This document shows positions 23,907 through 32,673 of a DNA stretch of 36,037 nt, one piece after another. Position 1 is the stretch's first letter. Each line of letters begins with the position of its first letter. Source of the stretch: CAKSST01 sp045535505 (GTDB taxonomy: Bacteria; Bacillota; Clostridia; Oscillospirales; Acutalibacteraceae); NCBI GenBank assembly GCA_045535505.1, contig JAZSLU010000029.1, forward strand, positions 1 to 36,037. Direction: 5' to 3'. The translations under genes and the position numbers were made by a program. The notes below the pieces were generated by a model. The model made no database searches, was not told the origin of the DNA, and was given only the letters and a program-made list of their open reading frames with translations.

Positions 23907-25235
23907 ATGTCTATAAATTCTATTGAAGGTATTTGGAGTGCCGCTTGTCAAGAAATTAAAAACAAAATTACCGGTGTTGGTTTTGACCTTTGGTTTAAAG
24001 ATTTACATCCTATAGAACTTAGAGCAGGGGAACTTGTTATAGGTGTTGATTCAATTACCAAAAAAGATATTATTGAGGTTACATACAGAGAGATTATTGA
24101 AGAAAGCCTTAAAAATATTATGGGCATCAATATGAAGATTAATCTTGTTGTTGAAGACGAAAAGGGCCATATTATGCCTGAGGCTGTAAAACTTGACCCT
24201 GCTTTTGAAGAATCTTTTTCTTTTGATAATTTTATTGTTGGTTCTACAAACCGTTTTGCTCACGCTGCAGCTTTGGCTGTTGCGGACAACCCCAGCAGTG
24301 TTTATAACCCTCTTGTTATATATGGTAATTCGGGTGTTGGTAAAACTCATCTTTTGTTTGCAATTAAAAACCACATAAACAGAAAATTTCCAGAAAAGAA
24401 CGTCGTTTATGCCCGTTGTGAAGATTTCACAATTCAGCTTATTAAAGCAATTCAAGAAGGACATATTGGTGTTGGCGCTCCTATCGATGAGTTTAGACAT
24501 AAATTTCGTGACGTTGACGTTTTACTTATGGATGACATTCAGTTTATTGCGGGAAAAGAATCAACTCAGGAAGAATTTTTTAATACCTTTAATGCCTTAC
24601 AACAAAATAATAAACAAATTATTCTTACAATGGACCGTCCTCCTAAAGATATTAAAACTCTTGACGATAGAATTCGCAACCGTTGTGAAAGCGGTCTAAT
24701 TGCAGACATTTCTTCACCCGATTTTGAAACAAGGGTTGGTATTATTAAAACAAAGGCATCTTTACTTAATATATCTTTGGAAGAAAACATTGTTTATTAC
24801 ATTGCAGAACACATTAAAGTAAACACTCGTCAGCTTGAGGGCGTTGTTAAAAAACTTCAGGCTTATATTAATTTACAAAATAAAGCACCTTCTATTGCGG
24901 TTGCACAAGGTTTTATAAAAGAGGTTGTTATTGATTCAAAACCTGAGCCTATTAAGGTTGAGCGCATTATTTCAGAGGTTGCAAGAACTTATAATGTTGA
25001 TGAATCGGATATTTTATCTAAAAAAAGAACTGCACAACTTTCTTTTGCAAGACACGTTGCAATGTATATTGCTCGTGAAACAACCGAACTTTCTTATAAA
25101 GCAATAGGTGAAAGTTTTTCAAAAAATCATGCAACAGTTTTAGTATCGGTTCAAAATATGGAAGAATTTTTGAGAACAAACCCTTATGAGAAAGAAATTA
25201 TCGATGATATTATTAAAAACATTAAAAATGAATAA
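23907..25235 (+). CDS. dnaA: Chromosomal replication initiator DnaA
   Basis: An AAA+ initiator that binds DnaA boxes and opens oriC. Domain I at about 1-80 (IEGIW...FDLWF), a short linker, then Walker A GNSGVGKTH, Walker B LLMDDIQFIAGK and sensor II region NTRQLEGVVKKL; the C-terminal DNA-binding domain starts at about residue 340. The usual GGRDHTTV signature reads SKNHATVL, and the helix expected to read S-L-P reads S-Y-K. By E. coli numbering that is D433N, T435A, L422Y and P423K, while R399, H434 and T436 are kept. Start choice is uncertain: the ATG at 23907 gives the usual N-terminal length, but its GAGG site is ~15 nt away; the ATG at 23892 or GTG at 23886 would add 5 or 7 residues. Confidence 0.95.
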   Translation: MSINSIEGIWSAACQEIKNKITGVGFDLWFKDLHPIELRAGELVIGVDSITKKDIIEVTYREIIEESLKNIMGINMKINLVVEDEKGHIMPEAVKLDPAFEESFSFDNFIVGSTNRFAHAAALAVADNPSSVYNPLVIYGNSGVGKTHLLFAIKNHINRKFPEKNVVYARCEDFTIQLIKAIQEGHIGVGAPIDEFRHKFRDVDVLLMDDIQFIAGKESTQEEFFNTFNALQQNNKQIILTMDRPPKDIKTLDDRIRNRCESGLIADISSPDFETRVGIIKTKASLLNISLEENIVYYIAEHIKVNTRQLEGVVKKLQAYINLQNKAPSIAVAQGFIKEVVIDSKPEPIKVERIISEVARTYNVDESDILSKKRTAQLSFARHVAMYIARETTELSYKAIGESFSKNHATVLVSVQNMEEFLRTNPYEKEIIDDIIKNIKNE

Positions 25236-25478
25236 GGTTGCAAAAGTTTACATAAAAACGTATTTTTTAACACATTTAAAGTTAATTAACTGTTAAAAGA
25301 AGTTTAAAAGTGTTAAATAAAAAATATGTTAACATTTTGGCTTAAATTTTAAACATTTTTTTAACATGGCTTTAAGCCTTTTGTGGACAAGCTTTTGGGA
25401 GGTTTTTAACAATTTTAACAGCCTTTATTACTACTTATATAATTATATAAACAAATCATTCTTTTTGGAGGCAAAAAA
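25236..25478. other. dnaA-dnaN intergenic region, probable oriC unwinding region
   Basis: A very AT-rich 243-nt gap. It holds exact TTWTNAACA 9-mers at 25264-25272, 25347-25355, 25358-25366 and 25403-25411, a one-mismatch copy at 25412-25420 directly abutting the last, a near-canonical DnaA box TGTGGACAA (25382-25390, one mismatch), palindromes GTTAATTAAC (25281-25290) and ATGTTAACAT (25326-25335), and an 8-bp inverted repeat GGCTTAAA/TTTAAGCC (25339-25346, 25371-25378). After the tandem boxes comes GCC and then TTATTACTACTTATA, which looks like DnaA-trio triplets in the same orientation as in Bacillus. Confidence 0.6.
25415..25443 (+). promoter_or_regulatory. Sigma-A-type promoter of dnaN
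   Basis: -35 TTAACA, 17-nt spacer, -10 TATAAT. The -35 overlaps the putative DnaA box at 25412-25420 and the spacer overlaps the trio-like triplets, so DnaA binding and dnaN transcription should compete. Confidence 0.6.
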
Positions 25479-26579
25479 ATGAAGATTTCGGTAAACAGAG
25501 AAAAATTATGCGAAGCAGTTTCAAATTTATCAAGGGCAGTTTCTTCAAAGGTTGCTGTTCCTGTTCTTGCAGGTATTTTAATTTCTGCAGGAGAAGATAA
25601 AATAACCCTTTACAGTTATAACCTTGAAATAGGTATGACAAAATGCATTCCTGCTCATTGCGAAGAAGCAGGGGATATTGTAATTGATGCGAGATATTTA
25701 AGCGGTATTTTACGCACAATGAACGGTGATAAGGTTAATATTACGGTTGATGAGCGCAGTATGTGCCATATTGAGTGCGGCAATACAGTTTTTGATATTA
25801 TGGGTATGGCAGCAGTTGATTTTCCTGAAATGCCTTCTGTAAGTGAAGGAAAATGTTTTGAAATTGATGGCGAAGTTATAAAAAATATGGTTAGACAAAC
25901 TGTTTTTGCTGTTGCGGCAGAAGAGGGAACACGCCCTGTTCTTACAGGTATTAACTTTATTATTGAAAACGGTAATTTAAAACTTGTTGCAATAGACGGT
26001 TATCGCCTTGCTATAAGACAAGAAAAAATTAATATCAGTGATAATGAAAATTTTATAGTTTCAGGTAAAGCAATAAACGAGGCTGTAAAAATAATTAATG
26101 AAAAAGACGATAACGTTATTATACGTTTAGGAAAAAGACATATAAATTTTGAAATTAACGGTTATATTTTAACGTCACGTTTACTTGACGGTGAATTTAT
26201 AGATTATAAAAAAGCTATTCCTACCGAATCAACCCAAGAAGCAATAATTAATACAAGAAAAATTATTGAAATTATTGAAAGAATGACACTTATTATAAAT
26301 GATTCTTTTACAACACCTATTCGTTGTTCGGTTAATAAAGATTCACTTATTTTTAGTTGTTCAACTGCAGTAGGTCGTGCTATTGATAAATGTGAAATTA
26401 ATTTACAGGGCGAAGAGTTTGAAATTGGTATTAACAGCCGTTACATTCTTGACGCATTAAAAGCAACTGAAAGTGATGAAGTAAAGGTTATCTTCAAAGG
26501 AAGTTTGTCGGCAATAGTAATTAAGCCTACATCGGGTGATAACTTCCTTTATATGATGATGCCTATGAGGCTTAAATAA
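25479..26579 (+). CDS. dnaN: DNA polymerase III beta sliding clamp
   Basis: A ring-shaped processivity clamp for DNA polymerase. The 366-aa protein shows the three clamp repeats, beginning MKISVNREKLCEAVSNLSRAV, with DGYRLAIR at the second-domain boundary and the conserved end YMMMPMRL. TTGGAGG lies 8 nt before the ATG. It shares a TAATG overlap with the S4 protein gene. Confidence 0.97.
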   Translation: MKISVNREKLCEAVSNLSRAVSSKVAVPVLAGILISAGEDKITLYSYNLEIGMTKCIPAHCEEAGDIVIDARYLSGILRTMNGDKVNITVDERSMCHIECGNTVFDIMGMAAVDFPEMPSVSEGKCFEIDGEVIKNMVRQTVFAVAAEEGTRPVLTGINFIIENGNLKLVAIDGYRLAIRQEKINISDNENFIVSGKAINEAVKIINEKDDNVIIRLGKRHINFEINGYILTSRLLDGEFIDYKKAIPTESTQEAIINTRKIIEIIERMTLIINDSFTTPIRCSVNKDSLIFSCSTAVGRAIDKCEINLQGEEFEIGINSRYILDALKATESDEVKVIFKGSLSAIVIKPTSGDNFLYMMMPMRLK

Positions 26580-26791
26580 TGGAATATAAAGAAATTGCTA
26601 TAAAAGATGAATATATAAGACTTGATTCTTTACTTAAACTTACCGGTTGTGTTGGTACAGGCGGTGAGGCAAAAATTGTGGTGCAAGACGGAATGGTTAA
26701 TGTAAACGGTGAAGTTTGCACTATGAGAGGAAAAAAATTGCGTAGTAAAGATAAGGTTGAATATAACAATAATTATTTTGTAATAAAATGA
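26579..26791 (+). CDS. S4-domain RNA-binding protein (YaaA/RlbA-like)
   Basis: 70 aa, an S4 RNA-binding fold: IRLDSLLKLTGCVGTGGEAKIVVQDGMVNVNGEV followed by the MRGKKLRSKDKV strand. This protein is regularly found between dnaN and recF in Firmicutes and is linked to ribosome assembly in Bacillus. It is coupled on both sides (1-nt overlap with dnaN, 4-nt overlap with recF). Confidence 0.9.
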   Translation: MEYKEIAIKDEYIRLDSLLKLTGCVGTGGEAKIVVQDGMVNVNGEVCTMRGKKLRSKDKVEYNNNYFVIK

Positions 26792-27855
26792 AAGCAAAAG
26801 TTTTAAGTTGTAAAAATTTCAGAAATCTTGCAACACAGCAAATTAAACTTTATGACGGAGTAAATGTAATTTGCGGTGAAAATGCGCAAGGAAAAACAAA
26901 TTTAATAGAAGCATTATGGCTTTTTACCGGCGCAAAATCTTTTAGATTTTCTAAAGATGCCGAAATGATTGCAATAAATGAAGAAAATGCAAAAATTTCG
27001 CTTGATTATGAAAAAAAAGGATTACAAAACAAAAGTGAAATTATTTTTTCTCAAAAAAAAGAGGTAATATTAAACTCTAAAAAATTACGCTCGGCGGCAT
27101 CACTTGCAGGTGAATTTCAAGCAATAATTTTTTCGCCGTCTGATTTAACACTTGTTTGGGGCGACCCCGCCGGAAGAAGACGCTTTATAGATGCGGCAAT
27201 TTGCCAAATTTATCCGCGATATGTAGATATATTAAAAAATTATACAAGAGCGGTAACCCAGCGAAACAGCGTATTAAAAAATTCGGCTCATCAAAGTAAC
27301 ATTAATACATTAATTGATGCATTCGACAGTGAAATTTCGGTTTTAGGTGAAAAACTTATAATTTACCGAAACAGATATATTGAATTACTTAATGAAACAT
27401 TACCTGAAATTTTTTGCGGATTATCAGCGGGCAGGGAAGAAATTAAGGTTAAATATTTTTGCACCTGTCCTGAGGGTATAGAAAAAGCGCTGAAAGACCA
27501 CCGTGACGAAGATTTAAGGCGATGCGTTACAAGTGTCGGTCCGCACAGAGATGATTTACATTTCTTTATTAATGAAAAAGAGGTTAAATCATATGGCTCG
27601 CAAGGGCAAAAAAGGTCGGTTTGCCTTGCTATTAAACTTGCCGAAGCAAAAATTATTAAAAAAACCTGTGGTGAACAGCCTATTGCATTACTTGACGACG
27701 TTATGAGCGAACTTGACCCGTCAAGACAAGAATATATTTTAAACCACATTAAAGATTGGCAGGTTTTTATAACGGTTTGCGACCCGTCAAACATACAAAA
27801 CCTTAACGAAGGAAAGGTTTTTATAATGAAAGACGGCGTTTTAACGGAGGAATAA
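26788..27855 (+). CDS. recF: DNA replication and repair protein RecF
   Basis: An SMC-like ATPase that loads RecA at gaps with RecO and RecR. The 355-aa protein has Walker A GENAQGKTN (30-38), the ABC signature YGSQGQKRS, and Walker B ALLDDVMSELD near residue 305. It starts inside the stop of the S4 gene. Length is normal. Confidence 0.96.
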   Translation: MKAKVLSCKNFRNLATQQIKLYDGVNVICGENAQGKTNLIEALWLFTGAKSFRFSKDAEMIAINEENAKISLDYEKKGLQNKSEIIFSQKKEVILNSKKLRSAASLAGEFQAIIFSPSDLTLVWGDPAGRRRFIDAAICQIYPRYVDILKNYTRAVTQRNSVLKNSAHQSNINTLIDAFDSEISVLGEKLIIYRNRYIELLNETLPEIFCGLSAGREEIKVKYFCTCPEGIEKALKDHRDEDLRRCVTSVGPHRDDLHFFINEKEVKSYGSQGQKRSVCLAIKLAEAKIIKKTCGEQPIALLDDVMSELDPSRQEYILNHIKDWQVFITVCDPSNIQNLNEGKVFIMKDGVLTEE

Positions 27856-27856
27856 A

Positions 27857-28129
27857 ATGTTTGTGCATTTAGGACAAGAAACAGTTGTAAATGACGGCGA
27901 TATAATTGGCATTTTTGATTTAGATAATGCAACCGTTTCTTCAAGAACACGCTCTTTTTTAGCAAAAGCCGAAAAAAAAGGCGAGGTTATAAACGTAAGC
28001 TTTGAATTGCCAAAATCTTTTATTGTTTGCGCAACACAAGGAACAAGCGAAAACAAGGTTTACATTTCACAAATTTCATCAGCTACGCTTTTAAAGCGTT
28101 CGGAATATCTTGAAAATATTATATATTAA
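27857..28129 (+). CDS. remB: Extracellular matrix regulator RemB-like (DUF370)
   Basis: A 90-aa DUF370 protein. MFVHLGQETVV, IIGIFDLDNATVSSRTRSFL and SFIVCATQG match RemB/YaaB, which sits between recF and gyrB in Bacillus subtilis. The related RemA is a DNA-binding matrix-gene activator; the biochemical role of RemB is less clear. It begins 1 nt after recF and 12 nt before gyrB, within the dnaN-gyrA operon. Confidence 0.87.
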   Translation: MFVHLGQETVVNDGDIIGIFDLDNATVSSRTRSFLAKAEKKGEVINVSFELPKSFIVCATQGTSENKVYISQISSATLLKRSEYLENIIY

Positions 28130-28141
28130 CAGGAGAAAAAA

Positions 28142-30091
28142 ATGAGTAACGACATTAACACACCAATTCAAGAAAATTATGACGAAAATTCCATACAAGT
28201 CTTAGAAGGACTTGAGGCGGTAAGAAAACGTCCAGGTATGTACATCGGCTCGACAGGTGAGCGCGGTCTGCATCACCTTGTCTATGAGATTGTTGACAAT
28301 GCAATAGACGAGGCGTTGGCAGGATATTGTACAAAAATAAACGTTGAAATTTTGGATGACGGAATTATCCGTGTAACAGATAACGGACGTGGTATCCCCG
28401 TTGGTATTAACCCGCAAAAAGGAATTCCAACCGTAACTGTGGTATTTACCATTTTGCACGCCGGCGGTAAATTCGGCGGGGGAGGATACAAGGTTTCGGG
28501 CGGTTTGCACGGTGTTGGTGCGTCTGTTGTTAATGCTCTTTCAAACTGGCTTGAGGTTGAGGTTAAAGACGGTAAAAACGTTTATAAACAGCGTTATGAA
28601 AAGGGAAATATTGTGTCTGACCTTGAAATTATCGGCGAAACTAACGAAACAGGAACAACCGTTACCTTTAAACCTGACCCAAGCATTTTTACCGATACAA
28701 CAACTTATGATTATGATACCCTGCTTAACAGATTGCGTGAGCAGGCATTCCTCAATGCAGGCATTCGTGTTATTTTAACCGACCGCCGTACCGATGAGAG
28801 AATTGCAACAATTGGCAAAAGTGATGACCTTTGCTTTGAGGGCGGTATAAAATCATACGTTGAATATTTACTTGCAGGCATTAAAAAAGAAAGTTTAATT
28901 CAAGACGTTATCTATCTTTCGGGTGAAAAGAACGAAGAAACTGCAGAAATTGCTCTTTTATGGTCAACCGCTTATGATAACAAAATTTTGTCTTTTGCTA
29001 ACACTTTGCACACGATTGACGGCGGTACACACGAACAGGCTTTCCGCCAGACAGTATCACGTGTTGTAAACAAATATGCTCACGATTTTAAAAAGATTAA
29101 AGAATCTTCTGATAATTTAAAGAGCGACGATATTATGGAAGGCTTGGTTGCTGTTGTTTCGGTTAAACTTGCCGATGCACAGTTTGAAAGCCAGACAAAA
29201 GCAAAACTTGGTAATACCTCTATTGGACAACTTGTTCGTGAAATTATTAACGATAAGTTATATAAATTCCTTGAAGAAAATCCTGCAGATGCAAAGATTG
29301 TTATCGATAAGGCAATCGCTGCATCAAATGCACGTGAAGCTGCACAAAAAGCCCGTGAGGCATCACGAAATAAGGCGGGTATCGGCAGTAAAACGAGAAT
29401 GCCCGAAAAACTGACCGACTGTATTTCAAACGACCCCACAAAAACAGAAATTTACATTGTTGAGGGTGACTCTGCAGGCGGTTCGGCAGTTGAGGGAAGA
29501 AATGCAACATATCAGGCAATTTTGCCTCTTTGGGGTAAAATGCTTAACGTTGAAAAGGCAAGAGAGGACAAGGTTTACGGCAACGATAAGTTAACTCCTG
29601 TTATCACGGCGTTAGGTACCGGTATTGGTGATAATTTTGACATTGAAAAACTTCGTTATGACAAAATTGTTATCATGGCCGATGCTGACGTTGACGGTTC
29701 GCACATTCGCACACTTTTATTAACCTTCTTCTTCCGCTATATGCCGCAACTTATTGAAACCGGACACGTTTATTTGGCACAGCCGCCTCTTTACAGAATT
29801 TCTAAAGGTAAACAACACTTTGACGTTTTTACCGATGAAGAAAAGATAGCAAAGGTTGAAGAACTTGGCGTTGGCGTTGACGTTCAGCGTTATAAAGGTC
29901 TTGGTGAGATGGACCCCTCACAACTTTGGGAAACCACACTTGACCCCGAGCGCAGAACATTTTTACAGGTTACTATGTCTGATGCCGCTCTTGCGGATGA
30001 AACCTTTACAATTTTGATGGGTGAAGAGGTTGAGCCCAGACGTAGATTTATTGAAGAAAACGCAATTTATGCGACAGACCTTGATATTTAG
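28142..30091 (+). CDS. gyrB: DNA gyrase subunit B
   Basis: The ATPase subunit of gyrase. GHKL ATPase motifs are EIVDNAIDEA (catalytic Glu49), DNGRGIPVG and GGLHGVGASVVNAL. The TOPRIM domain has EGDSAGGSA and the acidic DADVDGSHIRTLLL. The C-terminus ends with QRYKGLGEMDPSQLWETT and the usual RRRFIEENA. At 649 aa it is the short Gram-positive form. The usual PLRGK in the TOPRIM region reads PLWGK. AGGAG lies 7 nt before the ATG, and gyrA follows after 21 nt. Confidence 0.97.
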   Translation: MSNDINTPIQENYDENSIQVLEGLEAVRKRPGMYIGSTGERGLHHLVYEIVDNAIDEALAGYCTKINVEILDDGIIRVTDNGRGIPVGINPQKGIPTVTVVFTILHAGGKFGGGGYKVSGGLHGVGASVVNALSNWLEVEVKDGKNVYKQRYEKGNIVSDLEIIGETNETGTTVTFKPDPSIFTDTTTYDYDTLLNRLREQAFLNAGIRVILTDRRTDERIATIGKSDDLCFEGGIKSYVEYLLAGIKKESLIQDVIYLSGEKNEETAEIALLWSTAYDNKILSFANTLHTIDGGTHEQAFRQTVSRVVNKYAHDFKKIKESSDNLKSDDIMEGLVAVVSVKLADAQFESQTKAKLGNTSIGQLVREIINDKLYKFLEENPADAKIVIDKAIAASNAREAAQKAREASRNKAGIGSKTRMPEKLTDCISNDPTKTEIYIVEGDSAGGSAVEGRNATYQAILPLWGKMLNVEKAREDKVYGNDKLTPVITALGTGIGDNFDIEKLRYDKIVIMADADVDGSHIRTLLLTFFFRYMPQLIETGHVYLAQPPLYRISKGKQHFDVFTDEEKIAKVEELGVGVDVQRYKGLGEMDPSQLWETTLDPERRTFLQVTMSDAALADETFTILMGEEVEPRRRFIEENAIYATDLDI

Positions 30092-30112
30092 GGAAAGGAG
30101 AGATAAATCCAC

Positions 30113-32668
30113 ATGGCAAAGCAAGAAAAAATTTATTGGCCCAGCAGTGAAGAAACTAATATTGTTCCTGTTGAGATTACTGATGAAGTTAAATCGAGTA
30201 TGTTGCAATACTCAATGTCGGTGCTTGTCGGACGTGCATTGCCCGACGTTCGTGACGGCTTAAAGCCCGTTCACCGCCGCATTCTTTATACAATGTTTGA
30301 AAACGGCTTGACACCTGACAGCAAATATCGCAAGTGCGCTGACACGGTTGGTACCGTTCTTGGTAGATATCATCCGCACGGCGACGCATCTGTTTACGAT
30401 GCAATGGTTCGTATGGCGCAGGATTTCTCACTCCGTTATCCTTTGATTGACGGTCACGGTAACTTTGGTAACATTGACGGATATCCGGCTGCTGCTTACC
30501 GATACACCGAGTCTAAAATGAACCGTCTTTCATACAGTATGCTTGACGACATTAAAAAAGAAACGGTTGATATGCTGCCCAACTATGACGACCGCTTACA
30601 AGAGCCTGAGGTTTTGCCTGTGCGATTCCCGCAGTTGCTTGTCAACGGCTCAAGCGGTATTGCGGTTGGTATGGCAACCGAAATTCCTCCTCACAATTTG
30701 GGCGAGGTTATTGATGCAATGTGTTGTCTTATTGACAATCCCGATGCTGACATTCCTGAACTTTGTGAGCACATTAAAGGACCTGATTTTCCCACAGGCG
30801 GTATGATTATGGGCAGAAGCGGTATAAGAGCCGCTTATGCAACCGGACGTGGTAAAATTATTGTTCGCGGTAAAGCCGAAATTGAAGAAACCAAAAACGG
30901 CAAATATCGCATCATTATTACAGAAATTCCCTACAAGGTACGTAAAAAAGACCTTGTTAAACACATTTATGACCTTGCTGCCGATAAAAAGATTGAAGGA
31001 ATTGACGACGTTGTTGACTATTCTTCAAAACGTGACGGCGGTATGAGAATTGTTGTTGATATTAAGCGTGATGCAAACCCACAGGTTGTTTTAAACAAGC
31101 TTTACAGTTATACTGCTTTGCAGTCAACCTTTGGTGCAATTTTACTTGCTATTGTTAACGGAAAACCTCAAGTTCTTACATTAAAAGAAATGCTCCAAAA
31201 CAGCATTGACTTCCAGTATGAAATTGTTCGTCGCCGTACCGAGTTTGACCGAAGAAAAGCGGCTGAACGTGCCCACATTTTAGAGGCATTAAAGACGGCG
31301 CTCGATTTTATTGACGAGGTTATTTCAATAATTCGTAACAGCAAGACTATACCCGAAAGCAAACAGGCTTTGACCGACCGCTTTGGTTTTGATGACATTC
31401 AGACAACGGCTATTGTCCAAATGCAACTTGGAAAACTTGCCGGTCTTGAAAAACAGAAAATCTTGGATGAGTTGCAGGAAAAACTTGACTTTATTAAAGA
31501 ATGCGACGAAATTTTGGGCTCAAGAGAGCGCATTTTGGATATCGTTAAAACCGAAAGTTTAAATCTTCGTGACAAGTTTTCTGACGAGCGCCGCACCGAA
31601 ATTACTGACGTTGCGGGTGAGGTTGACATAGAAGACTTAATTCCCGAAGAAGAGGTTGTTATAACAAAGACCATCAATGGTTACATTAAGCGTGTCCCCA
31701 GCGAAACATATTCGGTACAGCACCGTGGCGGTCGTGGCATTAGGGGTATGACTACACGTGAGGATGATATTGTTGAAAATATGATGGTTTGTTCTTCTCA
31801 CGACTATATTATGCTGTTTAGCAATCTTGGTCGTGTTTACCGCATGAAAGCGTACGAAATTCCAGAGGGAAGCCGTGCCGCAAAGGGTATGAACATCATT
31901 AACCTCTTGCCGCTTATGACCGGCGAGAAAATTTCGATGATTTTGCGTGTGTCTAAGGACGCATCGGGCGATGAGTTTATTTGCATCGGCACAAAACGAG
32001 GTAACATTAAGCGCACCCCGCTTGAAGCATTTAAAAACACCCGCAGCACAGGTATTATTGCTATCGAACTTGATGAGGGCGACGAACTTTCGTTTGTAAG
32101 ATTGACAACAGGTGAGGACCATATTCTTGTTGCAACCAAAAATGGTATGAGTATCCGCTTTGACGAAAAGCAGGTTCGTGCAATGGGAAGAACGGCAAAG
32201 GGTGTCCGTGCAATAAAATTAACCGGTGATGACGAGGTTGTTTCGATGACCGTATGTCATGACGGCGACGTTATTCTCACCGTGACCGAAACGGGTTACG
32301 GCCGTCGTTCAAACATTGAGGACTTCCGTTTGCAAAACCGTGGCGGTAAGGGTCTTACAAACTACAAGACAGAAAAATATGGCAAGGTTGCCGCAGTTAT
32401 GGTTGCAAACGATGATGAAGATATCATAATTATTGCTTCTGACGGCATAATAATCCGCATACAGATTAGCGAGATTTCTATGTTTAACCGTCCTGCAAAG
32501 GGTGTTCGCATTATGCGTGTTGCCGAAAACGAGAGAATTTTGTCGGTTGTTGCTTCTGCTCATGACGATGAGGAAGAATTAGAGCATCCCGAAGCACCTG
32601 ACGCTGATGCGGCAGAGGTTGAAGCAGAGGTTGAAACCGAAGAAGTTGAAAACGAGGACGAAGAATAA
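30113..32668 (+). CDS. gyrA: DNA gyrase subunit A
   Basis: The DNA-breaking subunit of gyrase. The catalytic Tyr is Y131 in AAYRYTE. The quinolone-determining segment reads HGDASVYD, so the position of E. coli Ser83 is Ala92 and Asp87 is Asp96. The C-terminal beta-pinwheel has the GyrA box QHRGGRG near residue 540 and a related QNRGGKG later. The tail of about 35 residues is strongly acidic (EEELEHPEAPDADAAEVEAE). There is also a ~16-residue N-terminal extension. At 851 aa it is full length. A CPBP gene follows 6 nt later. Confidence 0.97.
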   Translation: MAKQEKIYWPSSEETNIVPVEITDEVKSSMLQYSMSVLVGRALPDVRDGLKPVHRRILYTMFENGLTPDSKYRKCADTVGTVLGRYHPHGDASVYDAMVRMAQDFSLRYPLIDGHGNFGNIDGYPAAAYRYTESKMNRLSYSMLDDIKKETVDMLPNYDDRLQEPEVLPVRFPQLLVNGSSGIAVGMATEIPPHNLGEVIDAMCCLIDNPDADIPELCEHIKGPDFPTGGMIMGRSGIRAAYATGRGKIIVRGKAEIEETKNGKYRIIITEIPYKVRKKDLVKHIYDLAADKKIEGIDDVVDYSSKRDGGMRIVVDIKRDANPQVVLNKLYSYTALQSTFGAILLAIVNGKPQVLTLKEMLQNSIDFQYEIVRRRTEFDRRKAAERAHILEALKTALDFIDEVISIIRNSKTIPESKQALTDRFGFDDIQTTAIVQMQLGKLAGLEKQKILDELQEKLDFIKECDEILGSRERILDIVKTESLNLRDKFSDERRTEITDVAGEVDIEDLIPEEEVVITKTINGYIKRVPSETYSVQHRGGRGIRGMTTREDDIVENMMVCSSHDYIMLFSNLGRVYRMKAYEIPEGSRAAKGMNIINLLPLMTGEKISMILRVSKDASGDEFICIGTKRGNIKRTPLEAFKNTRSTGIIAIELDEGDELSFVRLTTGEDHILVATKNGMSIRFDEKQVRAMGRTAKGVRAIKLTGDDEVVSMTVCHDGDVILTVTETGYGRRSNIEDFRLQNRGGKGLTNYKTEKYGKVAAVMVANDDEDIIIIASDGIIIRIQISEISMFNRPAKGVRIMRVAENERILSVVASAHDDEEELEHPEAPDADAAEVEAEVETEEVENEDEE

Positions 32669-32673
32669 TATTT

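Noticed and set aside
27363..27965. 200-aa antisense ORF over recF
   Set aside because: Shadow frame of recF and remB with no start context or recognisable motif.
29053..29068. TATCACGTGTTGT in gyrB as a third parS
   Set aside because: Only the CACGTG core matches, the flanks are not palindromic, and it lies in conserved coding sequence.
31637..32122. 161-aa antisense ORF over the gyrA C-terminal domain
   Set aside because: Lies wholly inside gyrA, is Cys/His-rich by codon mirroring and has no family signature.
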